DNA of 64,000 nucleotides from Nocardioides nitrophenolicus. Lineage in GTDB: Bacteria > Actinomycetota > Actinomycetes > Propionibacteriales > Nocardioidaceae. Below, piece by piece: positions 8,684 to 17,893 of the stretch. Position numbers and translations under genes: made by a program. The notes under the pieces were generated by a model. That model ran no database searches. It was not told the origin of the DNA and saw only the letters and a list, made by a program, of their open reading frames with translations. The DNA lies in assembly GCF_016907515.1 (NCBI RefSeq), contig NZ_JAFBBY010000001.1, forward strand, positions 2,604,001 through 2,668,000, given 5' to 3'. How positions within the stretch are numbered: position 1 is the first letter of the stretch; every line of letters begins with the position of its first letter.

Positions 8684-10687
8684 GTGGCGGAGCTGGACTG
8701 GCGGCGTCTGGTCACGGCGTTCGCGCTGACCAGCGCGGTCACCTACGGCGCGATGATCAACGCCTTCCCGGTGCTGATCATCCCGATGGCCGCCGACCTC
8801 GGCGTCTCGCGCACCGCCGTCACCGGCGCCGCGACCATCTCGGTCCTGGTGGGCGCGGTGGTCGCGCTCCCGATCGGCCGCCTCCTCGACGCCTGGGGCG
8901 GGCGGCTGGTGATGACCACCGGCTCGGTCGTCGGCGCGCTCAGCGTCGTCGCCTGGTCCCAGGCCGACTCACTGTGGACGCTGTACGCCGCGTTCGCCGG
9001 CATCGGCATCGCCCTGGCGACCTCCACCTACGAGGCCGCGTTCTCGGTGCTGGTCATCGCCACGGAGGCTCGGCACCGCGACCGGGCCATCCTCGCGGTG
9101 ACCATGCTCGCCGGGGCGGTCACCTTCCTCTACTACCCGCTCGCCGGCTGGCTCGAGCCGCAGCTCGGCTGGCGCGGCACGGTGCTGCTCTTCGGCCTGG
9201 TCGTGGGCGCCTCCGCCGTGCCGGTGCACCTGGTCGCCGTGCCCGGACGGCGCACGCACCTGGCCGTGGCCCGCGAGCGCACCGGCTCCGGCGTCGGCAC
9301 CGCCCTGCGCTCGCGCGGGTTCTGGCTGCTGTGCGCGGCGTTCGTGGTCCAGGCCGGCGCCACCGCCGCCTTCCAGCTCCAGCTGGTCTCCTGGCTGCGC
9401 GACGTCGGGCACTCGACGGCCTTCGCGTCGACGGTGCCGCTCGCGATCGGCGTGCTCATGCTCGTCGTACGGCTGGGCCTGCCGGCACTGGTCCGGCTGC
9501 TCGGCATGACCGCGCTGTCCGTCGCCGCGTTCGCGCTGCAGGGCGTCGGCATGCTCGCGATGCCGCTGGTGGCCCACTCCCCGGCCCTGCTCCTGGTCTG
9601 CGTCGGCACCGTCGGCGCCGGCATCGGCGTGGCCACCATCGCCCGGCCCTCGCTCGTCGCCGACCGGTTCGGCGCGCTGCGCTTCGCCAGCATCCTCGGG
9701 GTGCTCACGGCGCTGGTCGCGCTCTCCCGAGCCGCCTCACCGCCGGTCGCGGTCGCCGTCGGCGACGCCCGCTTCCTGATCGGCTGCGGCCTCGCCTCCC
9801 TGCTCTCCGCCGCCCTGCTGCTCCCGCTCCTCCCGTCCCGGCACCCGGCCGGACGGCCCATCGGAAGGACTCCCATGACCTCGACCACCGCCGAGCTCGC
9901 CACGGCGCGGTACGGCGCCCCCGGCCTCGACCTGGCCGCCAACGAGATCCTCGCCCTCCAGCTCGCCCACCGCTCGGTCCGCCAGTTCCTGCCGGAGCCG
10001 GTCACCGACGAGCAGCTGGTGACGATCGTGGCGGCCGCCCAGTCCGCACCCACCTCGTCGAATCTCCAGGCCTGGAGCGTGATCGCCGTCGCCGACCCCG
10101 ACCGCAAGGACCGGCTCGCCGCGCTCGCGGGCGACCAGGACTTCATCCGGCGGGCGCCGGTGCTGCTGGTCTGGCTGGCCGACCTCGGGCGGCACCGCCG
10201 CCTCGGTGAGCGGCACGACGTCGACCTGGAGGCGACCGGCTATCTCGAGGTCACCCTGCTCGCGGTGATCGACGCCGCCCTCGCCGCCCAGAACGCCGTG
10301 GTCGCCGCCGAGTCGCTGGGCCTGGGCTCGGTGTTCGTCGGCGCGATCCGCAACCACCCGCTCGAGGTCGCCGCGGAGCTCGGCCTGCCGCCGCACACCG
10401 TGCCGGTCTTCGGGATGGCGCTCGGCGTACCCGATCCCGCGGAGCAGGCGGGCGTCAAGCCCCGGCTGCCGCAGGCGGCCGTGCTCCACCGCGAGACCTA
10501 CCAGGTCGGTACGGCGGACGCCGCCGTCGTCGACTACGACCAGAGTCTCGCCGCCTACAACGCGCGCCACGGCCTCGCCGGGGCGTGGTCCGACCGGATC
10601 CTGGACCGCCTGCGCGGCCCGGACAGCCTGGTCGGGCGGCACCGGCTGCGCGAGTTCCTGCACACCCTGGGCCTGCCGTCGCGCTGA
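8684..10687 (+). CDS. MFS transporter fused in frame to a nitroreductase-family domain
   Basis: A single 667-codon frame with no stop between two domains. Residues 1-395 are a 12-helix major facilitator permease (GRLLDAWGGRLVMTTG is the loop 2-3 motif). Residues 398-667 are an NfsA/FRP-like FMN nitroreductase (RSVRQFLPEPVTDEQL, SAPTSSNLQAW, AAESLGLGSVFVGA). The GTG at 8684 has GGAAGGA upstream. An internal ATG at 9875, codon 398, also has its own GGAAGG seven bases before it. The nitroreductase may therefore be made both as a fusion and alone. It is divergent from the importer operon and may supply reduced flavin to the monooxygenase; that is inference. Confidence 0.8.
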   Translation: MAELDWRRLVTAFALTSAVTYGAMINAFPVLIIPMAADLGVSRTAVTGAATISVLVGAVVALPIGRLLDAWGGRLVMTTGSVVGALSVVAWSQADSLWTLYAAFAGIGIALATSTYEAAFSVLVIATEARHRDRAILAVTMLAGAVTFLYYPLAGWLEPQLGWRGTVLLFGLVVGASAVPVHLVAVPGRRTHLAVARERTGSGVGTALRSRGFWLLCAAFVVQAGATAAFQLQLVSWLRDVGHSTAFASTVPLAIGVLMLVVRLGLPALVRLLGMTALSVAAFALQGVGMLAMPLVAHSPALLLVCVGTVGAGIGVATIARPSLVADRFGALRFASILGVLTALVALSRAASPPVAVAVGDARFLIGCGLASLLSAALLLPLLPSRHPAGRPIGRTPMTSTTAELATARYGAPGLDLAANEILALQLAHRSVRQFLPEPVTDEQLVTIVAAAQSAPTSSNLQAWSVIAVADPDRKDRLAALAGDQDFIRRAPVLLVWLADLGRHRRLGERHDVDLEATGYLEVTLLAVIDAALAAQNAVVAAESLGLGSVFVGAIRNHPLEVAAELGLPPHTVPVFGMALGVPDPAEQAGVKPRLPQAAVLHRETYQVGTADAAVVDYDQSLAAYNARHGLAGAWSDRILDRLRGPDSLVGRHRLREFLHTLGLPSR

Positions 10688-10724
10688 GCGCCCGCGACAC
10701 GCCCACGGCCCGCCCGCGGGACGC

Positions 10725-10760
10725 CGAACGGGCGCCGGCCTGCCGGCCGACGCCCGTTCG
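10725..10760. terminator. Bidirectional hairpin terminator
   Basis: The arms CGAACGGGCGCCGGCC and GGCCGACGCCCGTTCG pair at 15 of 16 positions around a four-base loop. The hairpin lies between the stop of the MFS-nitroreductase gene and the convergent stop of the TAP-type hydrolase gene, so it probably ends both transcripts. Confidence 0.75.
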
Positions 10761-10779
10761 TGGGTGGATCAGTGCTGGC

Positions 10780-12399
10780 TCAGCGGCCGGAGGCCTGCGC
10801 CTCCAGCAGCACCCGGCGCAGGTCCGCCGGCATCCGGTCGTTCACCGTCTGCGGCCCGTTGCCCCGGGCGGCCAGGAACTCCGGCGCGACCGGCGGGCAC
10901 TTCAGGTCGCTGCCCTTGTGCTTCTTGCGCTTGGGCAGCACGCCGGTGTCGAGGTAGCTGGCGACCAGGTCGTCGGTGCAGGCGACGCCGGACAGCGAGC
11001 CGGAGTGCGTCGTCCCGCCCTTGCCCTCGATCAGGAACGAGGTCTTGAACTTCTGGCGGGTGGCGAGCGCACCGGAGAAGACGGTCGCGGCGTCGTGGGT
11101 CTCACCGATCATCAGGATCGGCGACTTGACCTTCTTGCCGCTGACCTCGAACGCCTTGCGCGACGGGGCCGGCCAGTTCAGGCAGGGCGCGTTGTACCAG
11201 GTGTTGCCCCAGGTGAGGAAGGGGTGCTTCTCGTGCACCCGCCAGGCGTCGGCCTCGGTCTTCTTCCAGTTCGGCCACACCGCGTCGGTGCACTGGACGG
11301 CGTTGTAGACCGCGAACCCGTTGTCGTCGCCGGGGCCGGCGTACATGTCGATCAGGTCCTTGCCGTCACCGGTCTTGACGAACTTCGCGTACGCCTGGCC
11401 GATCGCGTCCCAGTCGTAGACGTAGTAGCCGGCGCTGAGCAGCACGTCACCGAGCTCGTCGGGTCCGAGCTTGCCGTCGGCCGCGGGCTGCTTGTCGAGC
11501 TTCTTGAGCAGCTTGTAGTAGCCCTTGCGGATCTTCTTGCCGTTGGTGCCGAGGCCGTAGCGGGCGTCGTTGAGGGCCAGCCACTTGAAGTAGCGGTTGA
11601 TGTTCTTGTCGAACTGGATGTTCTGGTCGACGTTCGACTGGTAGAACGCGCGGTCCGCGTTGAGCACGCCGTCCCACACGAAGCGGCCGACCTTCTTCGG
11701 GAACATGGTCGCGTAGACCTGGCCGAGGTAGGTGCCGTAGGAGAAGCCGTAGTAGTTCAGCACCGGCGCGCCGACCGCCTTGCGCAGGCTGTCGAGGTCC
11801 TGCGCGACGTCGGTGGTGTGGATGTGCTTGAGCAGCCGCTTGGCGTCGGCCTTCGAGCACGCCTTGGCGTACTTCTTGGTGACCCGCTGCCACCACCTGA
11901 GGTCCTTCTTCTTGGTGGGCACGTAGTTCGGCCGGTCGTAGCCCTGCCCCTTGTAGTCGGGGTTGCAGCTCAGCGAGGGCGTGCTGCTGCCGACGCCGCG
12001 CGGGTCGAAGCCGTACCAGTCGTACTTGGCGCCGACGCCGTTGGGGATCGCGGCGCCGAGCCGGGCCATGCCGAGGCCGGAGCCACCGGGCCCACCCGGG
12101 TTGCCGACGATGATGCCCTTGTAGTCGGCGTTGGTGTGCAGCACGCGGCTGACGGCGATCTGGATCTTCTTGCCCTTGGGCTTGGCGTAGTCGAGGGGTA
12201 CCTCGAGCATGCCGCACTGGGCGCCAGCGTCGATCAGACGCTTGTTGGTGCACGCGCCCCACACGGGCGCGGGCGGGGTGTACGACGGCGCCTTCGCGGC
12301 GACCTGGGGAGCCTGCGGCGCAGCGTTGCTGCTCCCCCCGGGCACCAGCAGGGCTGTTGCCGTCGCAACCGACGCAACGATCGTCAGTGCTCTCTTCAC
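10780..12399 (-). CDS. Secreted alpha/beta hydrolase, tripeptidyl-aminopeptidase (TAP/SlpD-E) family
   Basis: A 539-residue exported serine hydrolase. It has a signal peptide (MKRALTIVASVATATALLVP, cleavage near residue 27), the oxyanion-region motif NPGGPGGSG (residues 100-108), DPRGVG, and a nucleophile elbow GFSYG with Ser220. The C-terminal TAP-like domain carries GETHDAAT and TTHSGS, supplying the likely Asp and His of the triad. Streptomyces relatives release tripeptides or process secreted proteins. It is lysine-rich for this genome, which fits an extracellular protein. A hairpin follows the gene, and it lies 127 bases from egtD with its own start, so it is probably a separate unit. 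Confidence 0.85.
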   Translation of the reverse strand: MKRALTIVASVATATALLVPGGSSNAAPQAPQVAAKAPSYTPPAPVWGACTNKRLIDAGAQCGMLEVPLDYAKPKGKKIQIAVSRVLHTNADYKGIIVGNPGGPGGSGLGMARLGAAIPNGVGAKYDWYGFDPRGVGSSTPSLSCNPDYKGQGYDRPNYVPTKKKDLRWWQRVTKKYAKACSKADAKRLLKHIHTTDVAQDLDSLRKAVGAPVLNYYGFSYGTYLGQVYATMFPKKVGRFVWDGVLNADRAFYQSNVDQNIQFDKNINRYFKWLALNDARYGLGTNGKKIRKGYYKLLKKLDKQPAADGKLGPDELGDVLLSAGYYVYDWDAIGQAYAKFVKTGDGKDLIDMYAGPGDDNGFAVYNAVQCTDAVWPNWKKTEADAWRVHEKHPFLTWGNTWYNAPCLNWPAPSRKAFEVSGKKVKSPILMIGETHDAATVFSGALATRQKFKTSFLIEGKGGTTHSGSLSGVACTDDLVASYLDTGVLPKRKKHKGSDLKCPPVAPEFLAARGNGPQTVNDRMPADLRRVLLEAQASGR

Positions 12400-12526
12400 G
12401 TCACAACCTTCCGAGAAATATTGGGTGACCGGGAAATCTTCCGGCGCAGGTCCGACCTTGCCGCGTCACTCCCGTCACGTCCACCCCGACGCGCGGACTC
12501 AAGGGGGGTATCCCGCGCCGCGGGTT

Positions 12527-13495
12527 CTATACCTTCACGGCGAGGGTGAGGGCGAAGTCGCCAGCATCGTCGGTCCACACCCGCGCCACGTCGAGGCCCG
12601 CGGCCTCCAGCTCGGCGGCGATCCGGCTGACCCGGAACTTGGTCGAGATCTCGATCCGGATCTCCTCCCCCATCGCCAGGTCCAGCACCAGCTCGGCGCC
12701 CGGGATGCTCACCCGCTGCGGCACCTCCGCGCGCAGCCGCAGGTCCATCCGCTCCATGTGGGGATCCCAGAACGGGACATAGGAGAACGCGTCAGGGTCG
12801 AAGTCCGCACCCAGCTCGCGGTTGACCACGACCAGGCTGTTGCGGATGAACTCCTCGGTGACACCACGCTCGTCGTCGTACGCCGCGATCAGCCGGTCGG
12901 CGCTCTTGACCAGGTCGGTGCCGAGCAGCAGCGAGTCGCCCGGCTCGAGCACGTCGGCCAGCGCCCCGAGGAAGGCGGCCCGCTCCTCGCGGTAGAGGTT
13001 GCCGATGGTGCCGCCGAGGAAGGCCACCATCCGCCGGCCCCCGGCCGGCAGCTGGGCGAGGTGGAGGGTGAAGTCGCCGACCACCGCGGTCACGTCGAGG
13101 TCGGGATAGCGCGCCGCGATCTGCTCGGCCGCCTCGCGCAGGGTCGCCTCGGAGACGTCGACCGGCGCGAACCTCTCCAGCTGGCCCCGCTCGGTGAAGG
13201 CGTCGAGCAGCAGCCGGGTCTTCTCACTGGTACCACTGCCGAGCTCGATCAGCGAGGTCGCCCCGCTCGCGGTCACGATGTCGCCGGCGTGGGCGGTGAG
13301 GATGGCGTGCTCGGCGGCGAAGGGGTAGTACTCCGGCAGCCGGGTGATCTCGTCGAACAGCGCCGAGCCCCGGTCGTCGTAGAGCCAGCGCGGCGGCAGG
13401 GTCCGCGGGATGGTGCTCAGGCCTCGGCGTACGTCGGCCGCGAGGCTGCCGCTCGCCCAGTCGGGCTCCAGCAGCACCCGCACCTCCTGGCTCAT
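12527..13495 (-). CDS. egtD: L-histidine N-alpha-methyltransferase EgtD (ergothioneine biosynthesis)
   Basis: A 322-residue SAM-dependent methyltransferase that trimethylates histidine to hercynine, the first step of ergothioneine synthesis. Family signs are PRTLPPRWLYDDRGSALFDE near the N-terminus, the SAM loop LIELGSGTSEKT, FLGGTIGNL, and the C-terminal ISTKFRVSRI strand; the length matches actinobacterial EgtD. The ATG at 13495 overlaps the egtB stop as ATGA, so the two are translationally coupled. EgtA, EgtC and EgtE are not present in this window. Function is well supported. Confidence 0.93.
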   Translation of the reverse strand: MSQEVRVLLEPDWASGSLAADVRRGLSTIPRTLPPRWLYDDRGSALFDEITRLPEYYPFAAEHAILTAHAGDIVTASGATSLIELGSGTSEKTRLLLDAFTERGQLERFAPVDVSEATLREAAEQIAARYPDLDVTAVVGDFTLHLAQLPAGGRRMVAFLGGTIGNLYREERAAFLGALADVLEPGDSLLLGTDLVKSADRLIAAYDDERGVTEEFIRNSLVVVNRELGADFDPDAFSYVPFWDPHMERMDLRLRAEVPQRVSIPGAELVLDLAMGEEIRIEISTKFRVSRIAAELEAAGLDVARVWTDDAGDFALTLAVKV

Positions 13496-14769
13496 CCGCG
13501 CACACCCCCGTCGGCCAGCCGCACCCCGCTCAGCGCCCACCGCGCCCCCGGCGGGAAGAAGTTGCGGTAGCTGGCTCGCGCGTGTCCCGGCGGCGTCAGC
13601 GCGCAGCCGCCGCGCAGCACCATCTGCCCGGACATGAACTTGCCGTTGTACTCCCCGATCGCGCCCTCGGCCGGGTGGAAGCCGGGATAGGGCAGGTACG
13701 CCGACGAGGTCCACTCCCAGCAGTCGCCGTACGCCTGCCGCAGCCGGCCCGTGCTCCTGCCCGCTGCCCGCGGGTGCCAGGTCTCGGTGTCGGCCAGGTT
13801 GGCCTCTCCGTCGTCGCCGTGCCCACGCACGGCGTGCTCCCACTCCGCCTCGGTCGGCAGCCGCTTGCCCGCCCAGGTCGCGTAGGCGTCGGCCTCGTAG
13901 TGGCTGACATGGCTCGCCGGCAGCCCCGGGTCGACCGGGAAGCTGCCGTGGAGGGTGTGCTCGAACCACACCCCGTCGACCTCGGTCCAGTAGAACGGCG
14001 CCCGCCAGCCCTGCGCCTTCACCTGCGCCCACCCGTCGGAGAGCCACAGCTCCGGACGCCGATACCCCCCGTCGGCCATGAACTCCAGCCACTCCCCGTT
14101 GGTCACCAGCCGGTCGGCGAGCCGGTACGGCTCGAGGTGGACCAGGTGTCGTGGCAGCTCGTTGTCGAACGAGAAGCCGCTGCTGTCGTGGCCGATCTCC
14201 ACCAACCCGCCCTCGACCTCGACCCAGTTGAGCTGGTCCGGGGTCGTCGGGCCGGCCGGGGTGCCGGCGTACGTCGGGCGCAGGGGGTTGAGCGAGAGGA
14301 CGTGCTTGATGTCCATCAACAGCAGCTCCTGGTGCTGCTGCTCATGATGGAAGCCCAGCTCGATCGTCCCCGCCAGCTTGTCGATCGTCCCCTGGTCGGT
14401 CTGGTCGATCAGGTTGCGGAAGCGCTCGTCGACATTGCTGCGGTAGAGCCCCACGTCATGGGCTCCCGGCCTGCTGATCACCCCGCGCTCGGCCCGGTTG
14501 TACCTCGGCCCGACCGCCTCGTAGTAGCTGTTGAACAGGAACCAGTACTGGTCCTGGTAGGGCGCGAAGTTGCGCTCGTTGTCCGCCAGCACGAACGTCT
14601 CGAAGAACCAGGTCACGTGGGCCCGGTGCCACTTCGTCGGCGACACGTCCGGCATCGACTGGACCGTCTGGTCCTCCGGGCTCAACGGCGCGGCGAGGCG
14701 CTCGGTGTGAGCTCTGACCTCGTCGTACCTGGTCAAGAGGGAGTCCGCTGTCCACTGGGTTGCGGTCAT
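13492..14769 (-). CDS. egtB: Ergothioneine sulfoxide synthase EgtB
   Basis: A 425-residue non-heme iron enzyme that joins hercynine to a thiol (gamma-glutamylcysteine or cysteine) with O2. It has an N-terminal DinB-like four-helix domain with the iron-binding histidines expected in KWHRAH (His51) and HHEQQHQE (His142 and His146). The C-terminal FGE-sulfatase-type domain shows RLPTEAEWEHAVRG, WEWTSSAY and LRGGCALTPPGHARASYRNF. It is upstream of and overlaps egtD. No gammaGlu-Cys ligase EgtA is adjacent, so thiol donor choice cannot be decided here. Family assignment is firm. Confidence 0.93.
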   Translation of the reverse strand: MTATQWTADSLLTRYDEVRAHTERLAAPLSPEDQTVQSMPDVSPTKWHRAHVTWFFETFVLADNERNFAPYQDQYWFLFNSYYEAVGPRYNRAERGVISRPGAHDVGLYRSNVDERFRNLIDQTDQGTIDKLAGTIELGFHHEQQHQELLLMDIKHVLSLNPLRPTYAGTPAGPTTPDQLNWVEVEGGLVEIGHDSSGFSFDNELPRHLVHLEPYRLADRLVTNGEWLEFMADGGYRRPELWLSDGWAQVKAQGWRAPFYWTEVDGVWFEHTLHGSFPVDPGLPASHVSHYEADAYATWAGKRLPTEAEWEHAVRGHGDDGEANLADTETWHPRAAGRSTGRLRQAYGDCWEWTSSAYLPYPGFHPAEGAIGEYNGKFMSGQMVLRGGCALTPPGHARASYRNFFPPGARWALSGVRLADGGVRG

Positions 14770-14854
14770 GGTTCGACAGTAGGTCGGGGCACCGACACTC
14801 GCCAGGGGTATGAAACGGGCGTCAGCAGATGTTCACCGGAGTCGGCCGCGCGCC

Positions 14855-14890
14855 GTCAGGATACTCCCGTGCGTCAGGATACTCCCGTGC
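14855..14890. repeat. 18-base perfect tandem duplication
   Basis: The unit GTCAGGATACTCCCGTGC occurs twice head to tail (14855-14872 and 14873-14890), just upstream of egtB in non-coding DNA. It may be a slippage product; no function is evident. Confidence 0.85.
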
Positions 14891-15442
14891 ACAGGAGCGC
14901 CGGGTCGCCGAATACCGGGGATGCGTCGAGCTCGTCGGGCGAAGTCTCCCTCGCCTGGACACCGAGCCGGTAGGGGAGGCGAGCGGCACCTGGACCCGGC
15001 GGCTCATGCCCGGCGTCAAGAGGGGCGACTGGAAGATCGGAACGTCGTCCGCGGTGACGCCGATCATGCCGCTCAAGCCGTCGTCCGAGCGGTCATCGAG
15101 CCCAAGATCCCTGAGAGTGCCTGGCAGTTGCGATTTGGAGTGGACCGCAACTCCCCGGACTCAGTGTTGGAGAAGATCGCCGCTCCCCAGGTTTGCAGCG
15201 GTGGCCGTTGATATTTGCTTCGGCAAAGGTGGCGCCGCTGGTTGAAGCGACGTCGCGAACTCCCGCGGTCTGTTGATCACGGCTCTGTGGTCGCCCGCAG
15301 CTTGACCGCAAGATCGACGACCATCCACCGCATTCCCATAGCCCGGCCGACGCTCGGCCGTACGACCTTCCGCAGTCGCGGCAGTTCCGCAGTGTATTAC
15401 GACATCTGATTCCGGGGGCTCATTGACCTGCGTCTAGATGTC

Positions 15443-15494
15443 TGAAACGGCGTGTGACCTGCGAAAACGTCTTCCGGCGTGAGGCGCCGTTTCA
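15443..15494. promoter_or_regulatory. Inverted repeat upstream of the D12 methyltransferase
   Basis: The arms TGAAACGGCG (15443-15452) and CGCCGTTTCA (15485-15494) are perfect reverse complements separated by 32 bases. It lies about 170 bases before the methyltransferase start. It could be an operator, a remnant terminator or an element end; the sequence does not decide. Confidence 0.4.
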
Positions 15495-15659
15495 TGTTGT
15501 GCGTACCCAGACGCACCCCAGCGCCGAACCGCGTGGCGAGCAGCGTGGCACACGCTCTTCGTCCCCGAGGTCCGACCGGCAGCGTTTACTCTCGCGCGAA
15601 ACGTCGGCGGCCGCCGGTATCGTTTCTCCGTCCAGTAAGCCCGCGCGAAGAGGTGTGCC

Positions 15660-16529
15660 TTGATCGATGTCATGGCGCGGCGACGCTCCAATCCGAGCCC
15701 GCTCCGCTATCCCGGCGGCAAAGCGTCGCTTGCGGGCTTCTTTGAGGACACGATCCGGGCTCTTGGGCTGGTCAAGCCCACATACGTCGAGCCGTACGCC
15801 GGGGGGGCCGGGGCCGGCCTTGATCTGCTGTACCGAGACATCGTCGGCCGTGTGGTCATCAACGACTTCGACTATTCAGTCTACTCGTTGTGGGACTCCA
15901 TGCTCCACCGCCACGAGGAGTTTCTGGACCGCTTCGACTCGGTGCCGCTCACAGTCGAGGAGTGGAAGCGACAGCGTGAGATCTATCGGCGTCGCGACGA
16001 ACCGGGACTCGACAAGCTGGACCTCGGATTCGCAACCTTCTTCCTCAACCGGACCAACCGATCCGGCGTTCTGCGCGGAGGCATGATCGGCGGCCTCAAG
16101 CAGGAGGGGACGTACAAGCTCGACGCACGCTTCAACAAGGAGACCCTCAGGCAACGGATCGAAGCCGTCGGCAAGCACCGGTCCAAGATCCTGGTTACAC
16201 ACCAGGACGGCGTGCGTCGCCTTCGAGACTGGCTCCCGAAGGAGAACGTCTTCGCGTACGTCGATCCCCCGTACTACGAGAAGGGCAGTGCGCTCTACCT
16301 GAATTCGTTCAACGACGACCAGCATCGTTCGCTCGCCCAGTGGCTCAATGCCTTGTCCGACGCCAACTGGGTACTCACGTACGACATCGCCGACTTCATC
16401 AAGAAGCTGTATCGAGACCGCACATCGCTGGAGTTCAACCTCCACTACTCCGCGAATCGCCGCGAAGTGGCCAGCGAGTTCATGGTTCTGTCGAACACCG
16501 TGGCGAAGGCGCTCGGCTCCGAGAGTTAA
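15660..16529 (+). CDS. D12-class (Dam/DpnM-like) adenine-N6 DNA methyltransferase
   Basis: A 289-residue alpha-class N6-adenine DNA methyltransferase. It has motif X RYPGGK (residues 16-21), SAM-binding motif I VEPYAGGAGAG (43-53), the FFLNRTNRSGV segment and catalytic motif IV DPPY (202-205). The TTG at 15660 has AGAGG six bases upstream; an ATG four codons later is possible. It is convergent with the NurA-type gene, and both stop codons share the four bases TTAA at 16526-16529. It belongs to the island by base composition and position. It may mark self DNA; the recognition sequence is unknown. A standalone orphan methyltransferase is the alternative. Confidence 0.88.
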   Translation: MIDVMARRRSNPSPLRYPGGKASLAGFFEDTIRALGLVKPTYVEPYAGGAGAGLDLLYRDIVGRVVINDFDYSVYSLWDSMLHRHEEFLDRFDSVPLTVEEWKRQREIYRRRDEPGLDKLDLGFATFFLNRTNRSGVLRGGMIGGLKQEGTYKLDARFNKETLRQRIEAVGKHRSKILVTHQDGVRRLRDWLPKENVFAYVDPPYYEKGSALYLNSFNDDQHRSLAQWLNALSDANWVLTYDIADFIKKLYRDRTSLEFNLHYSANRREVASEFMVLSNTVAKALGSES

Positions 16530-17893
16530 CTGCCCTGGGCTAGTCCCAGGCGCTGGGTAGCGACGAGACGTAGGACGTCGGTCCCAACGCCAATCGGGAA
16601 GGCCGCCTTCCCGTGTGCGGCTGCCACCGGGATGATGCCGTCGACGTACATCGAGGACCCGGTCCGGTCGATGACGTCGATGATCGCCGGCAGCGTCGGG
16701 TAATCCTTCGGGTCGGGCTGACCACCGTTCGCGTCGTATGGCGCGCCGACAGCCGGCATCACCGTCGGCACCACGACACGTCCGTCGAGGGCGCGATAGA
16801 CGAACTTGCGCCCCCAGTAGGTCTCTTTGCCGTACGCCTGCACATTCGTCGCGTTCGTGACCCTGGCCAGGATCTCCTCGTCACAGACCAGGACCTCGCC
16901 GGGCTGGAGGATCTCGTGACGGGCCAATTGACGAGCGAAGTCCACCATCGCGCCTGTCTTCTCAAGTCCACACAGGTATGGGGCGTCGCCGGGAGTCCCT
17001 GCGTCCATGAACTGGAAGTACTCCAAGGCCCGGGCCCGCAGCTTCGCAGGCGGACCGTAAACAGCGAGAGGGCCGTCCACGATGAACAGGGTCCTCGGCA
17101 GGAGCTCGTAACGCGACTGCTCCCACAGCAGCGTCGCAAGTCCGACAAGGACGAGGAGTTCGACGACTGACATCAGCCGTCCCAGCGCCGACTGGTTCGA
17201 GCCCTCCTCGCCAACCTCCTCGTGGATGCGGAGTACGTCCGTGGGGTACAGCCACTCGTTGCATGCGATGCATTCAACGCCGGCGGCCGGCACCATAACG
17301 TCCTTCTGGCAGTCCTCAGTGGGACAGTTGACCGGCAAGCGGCTCGCCGGGGCCCCGGGACGGCCGTGGAGCAGGAAAAGCAGGTCGAGCAGAGATTCGT
17401 CGAGTCGATTGACCTGAACCTTCTTGGCCCGAAAGAGGCCGTCGATGGCCTCGCGCCACGACGTGGCGATGTCTACTCCCTCCCGCGTGTATGCGCCGGC
17501 AACAGGCAGGTCGAGCGTCACAAGCGCCGTATTCACGGCGCGTTCGACCTCGTATGGGTCGACAAACCTTTCGGCTGCCTGGGACTCCATGATCGTGAGA
17601 TCGACGTACGCCGCAGCTGCCTGCGCGAAGCCGTAGAGCACCGACGGCAAGCCGTCACGGATGCGCTCGACGACATACGAGCCATCGATCGCCAGCGCAG
17701 CGGTCAACCGCTTTTCATCGGGAAAGAGGAAATCGCCGCGAGGCCGAACCTTCTTCTTGATGTCCTCTGCGTCACGGAGGGCCTCAGCCGGGACGTGAAA
17801 GGTTCGGTTGTCGGCGACTGCGCGAACCGCCGCTGCCGAATGCCCGAGCCTCGACGCGAGCTCATGAGACCCCGCGACGGTTTCGTAGGGCAT
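16526..17893 (-). CDS. nurA: NurA-like nuclease with zinc-ribbon insert
   Basis: A 455-residue protein with the NurA RNase H-like signature: an N-terminal strand AAIDGSY (Asp70) and a second FIVDGPLAVYG (Asp273), the two places where NurA binds catalytic metal. Between them is an insert with C190-x4-C195 and C208-x2-C211, a likely zinc ribbon not found in minimal archaeal NurA. NurA degrades DNA ends together with the HerA translocase. Here the start codon overlaps the herA stop by one base (TGATG), so the partner gene is directly upstream. It is the last gene of the array. Assignment rests on motifs and context, with good but not complete certainty. Confidence 0.75.
   Translation of the reverse strand: MPYETVAGSHELASRLGHSAAAVRAVADNRTFHVPAEALRDAEDIKKKVRPRGDFLFPDEKRLTAALAIDGSYVVERIRDGLPSVLYGFAQAAAAYVDLTIMESQAAERFVDPYEVERAVNTALVTLDLPVAGAYTREGVDIATSWREAIDGLFRAKKVQVNRLDESLLDLLFLLHGRPGAPASRLPVNCPTEDCQKDVMVPAAGVECIACNEWLYPTDVLRIHEEVGEEGSNQSALGRLMSVVELLVLVGLATLLWEQSRYELLPRTLFIVDGPLAVYGPPAKLRARALEYFQFMDAGTPGDAPYLCGLEKTGAMVDFARQLARHEILQPGEVLVCDEEILARVTNATNVQAYGKETYWGRKFVYRALDGRVVVPTVMPAVGAPYDANGGQPDPKDYPTLPAIIDVIDRTGSSMYVDGIIPVAAAHGKAAFPIGVGTDVLRLVATQRLGLAQGS

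Larger units (their letters stand above)
14770..15659. other. 890-base stretch without a convincing gene; left edge of the island
   Basis: No frame here has a recognisable domain, a good ribosome-binding site and the expected codon bias together. The sequence becomes less GC-rich towards the right. It contains an 18-base tandem duplication (14855-14890) and a 10-base inverted repeat (15443-15494). It separates the housekeeping egt genes from the defence island and looks like scrambled junction DNA. No tRNA or obvious attachment-site copy is visible. Confidence 0.5.

Noticed and set aside
14829..15245. A 138-codon frame in the left boundary region
   Set aside because: No ribosome-binding site, no recognisable domain, and part of it is the tandem duplication.
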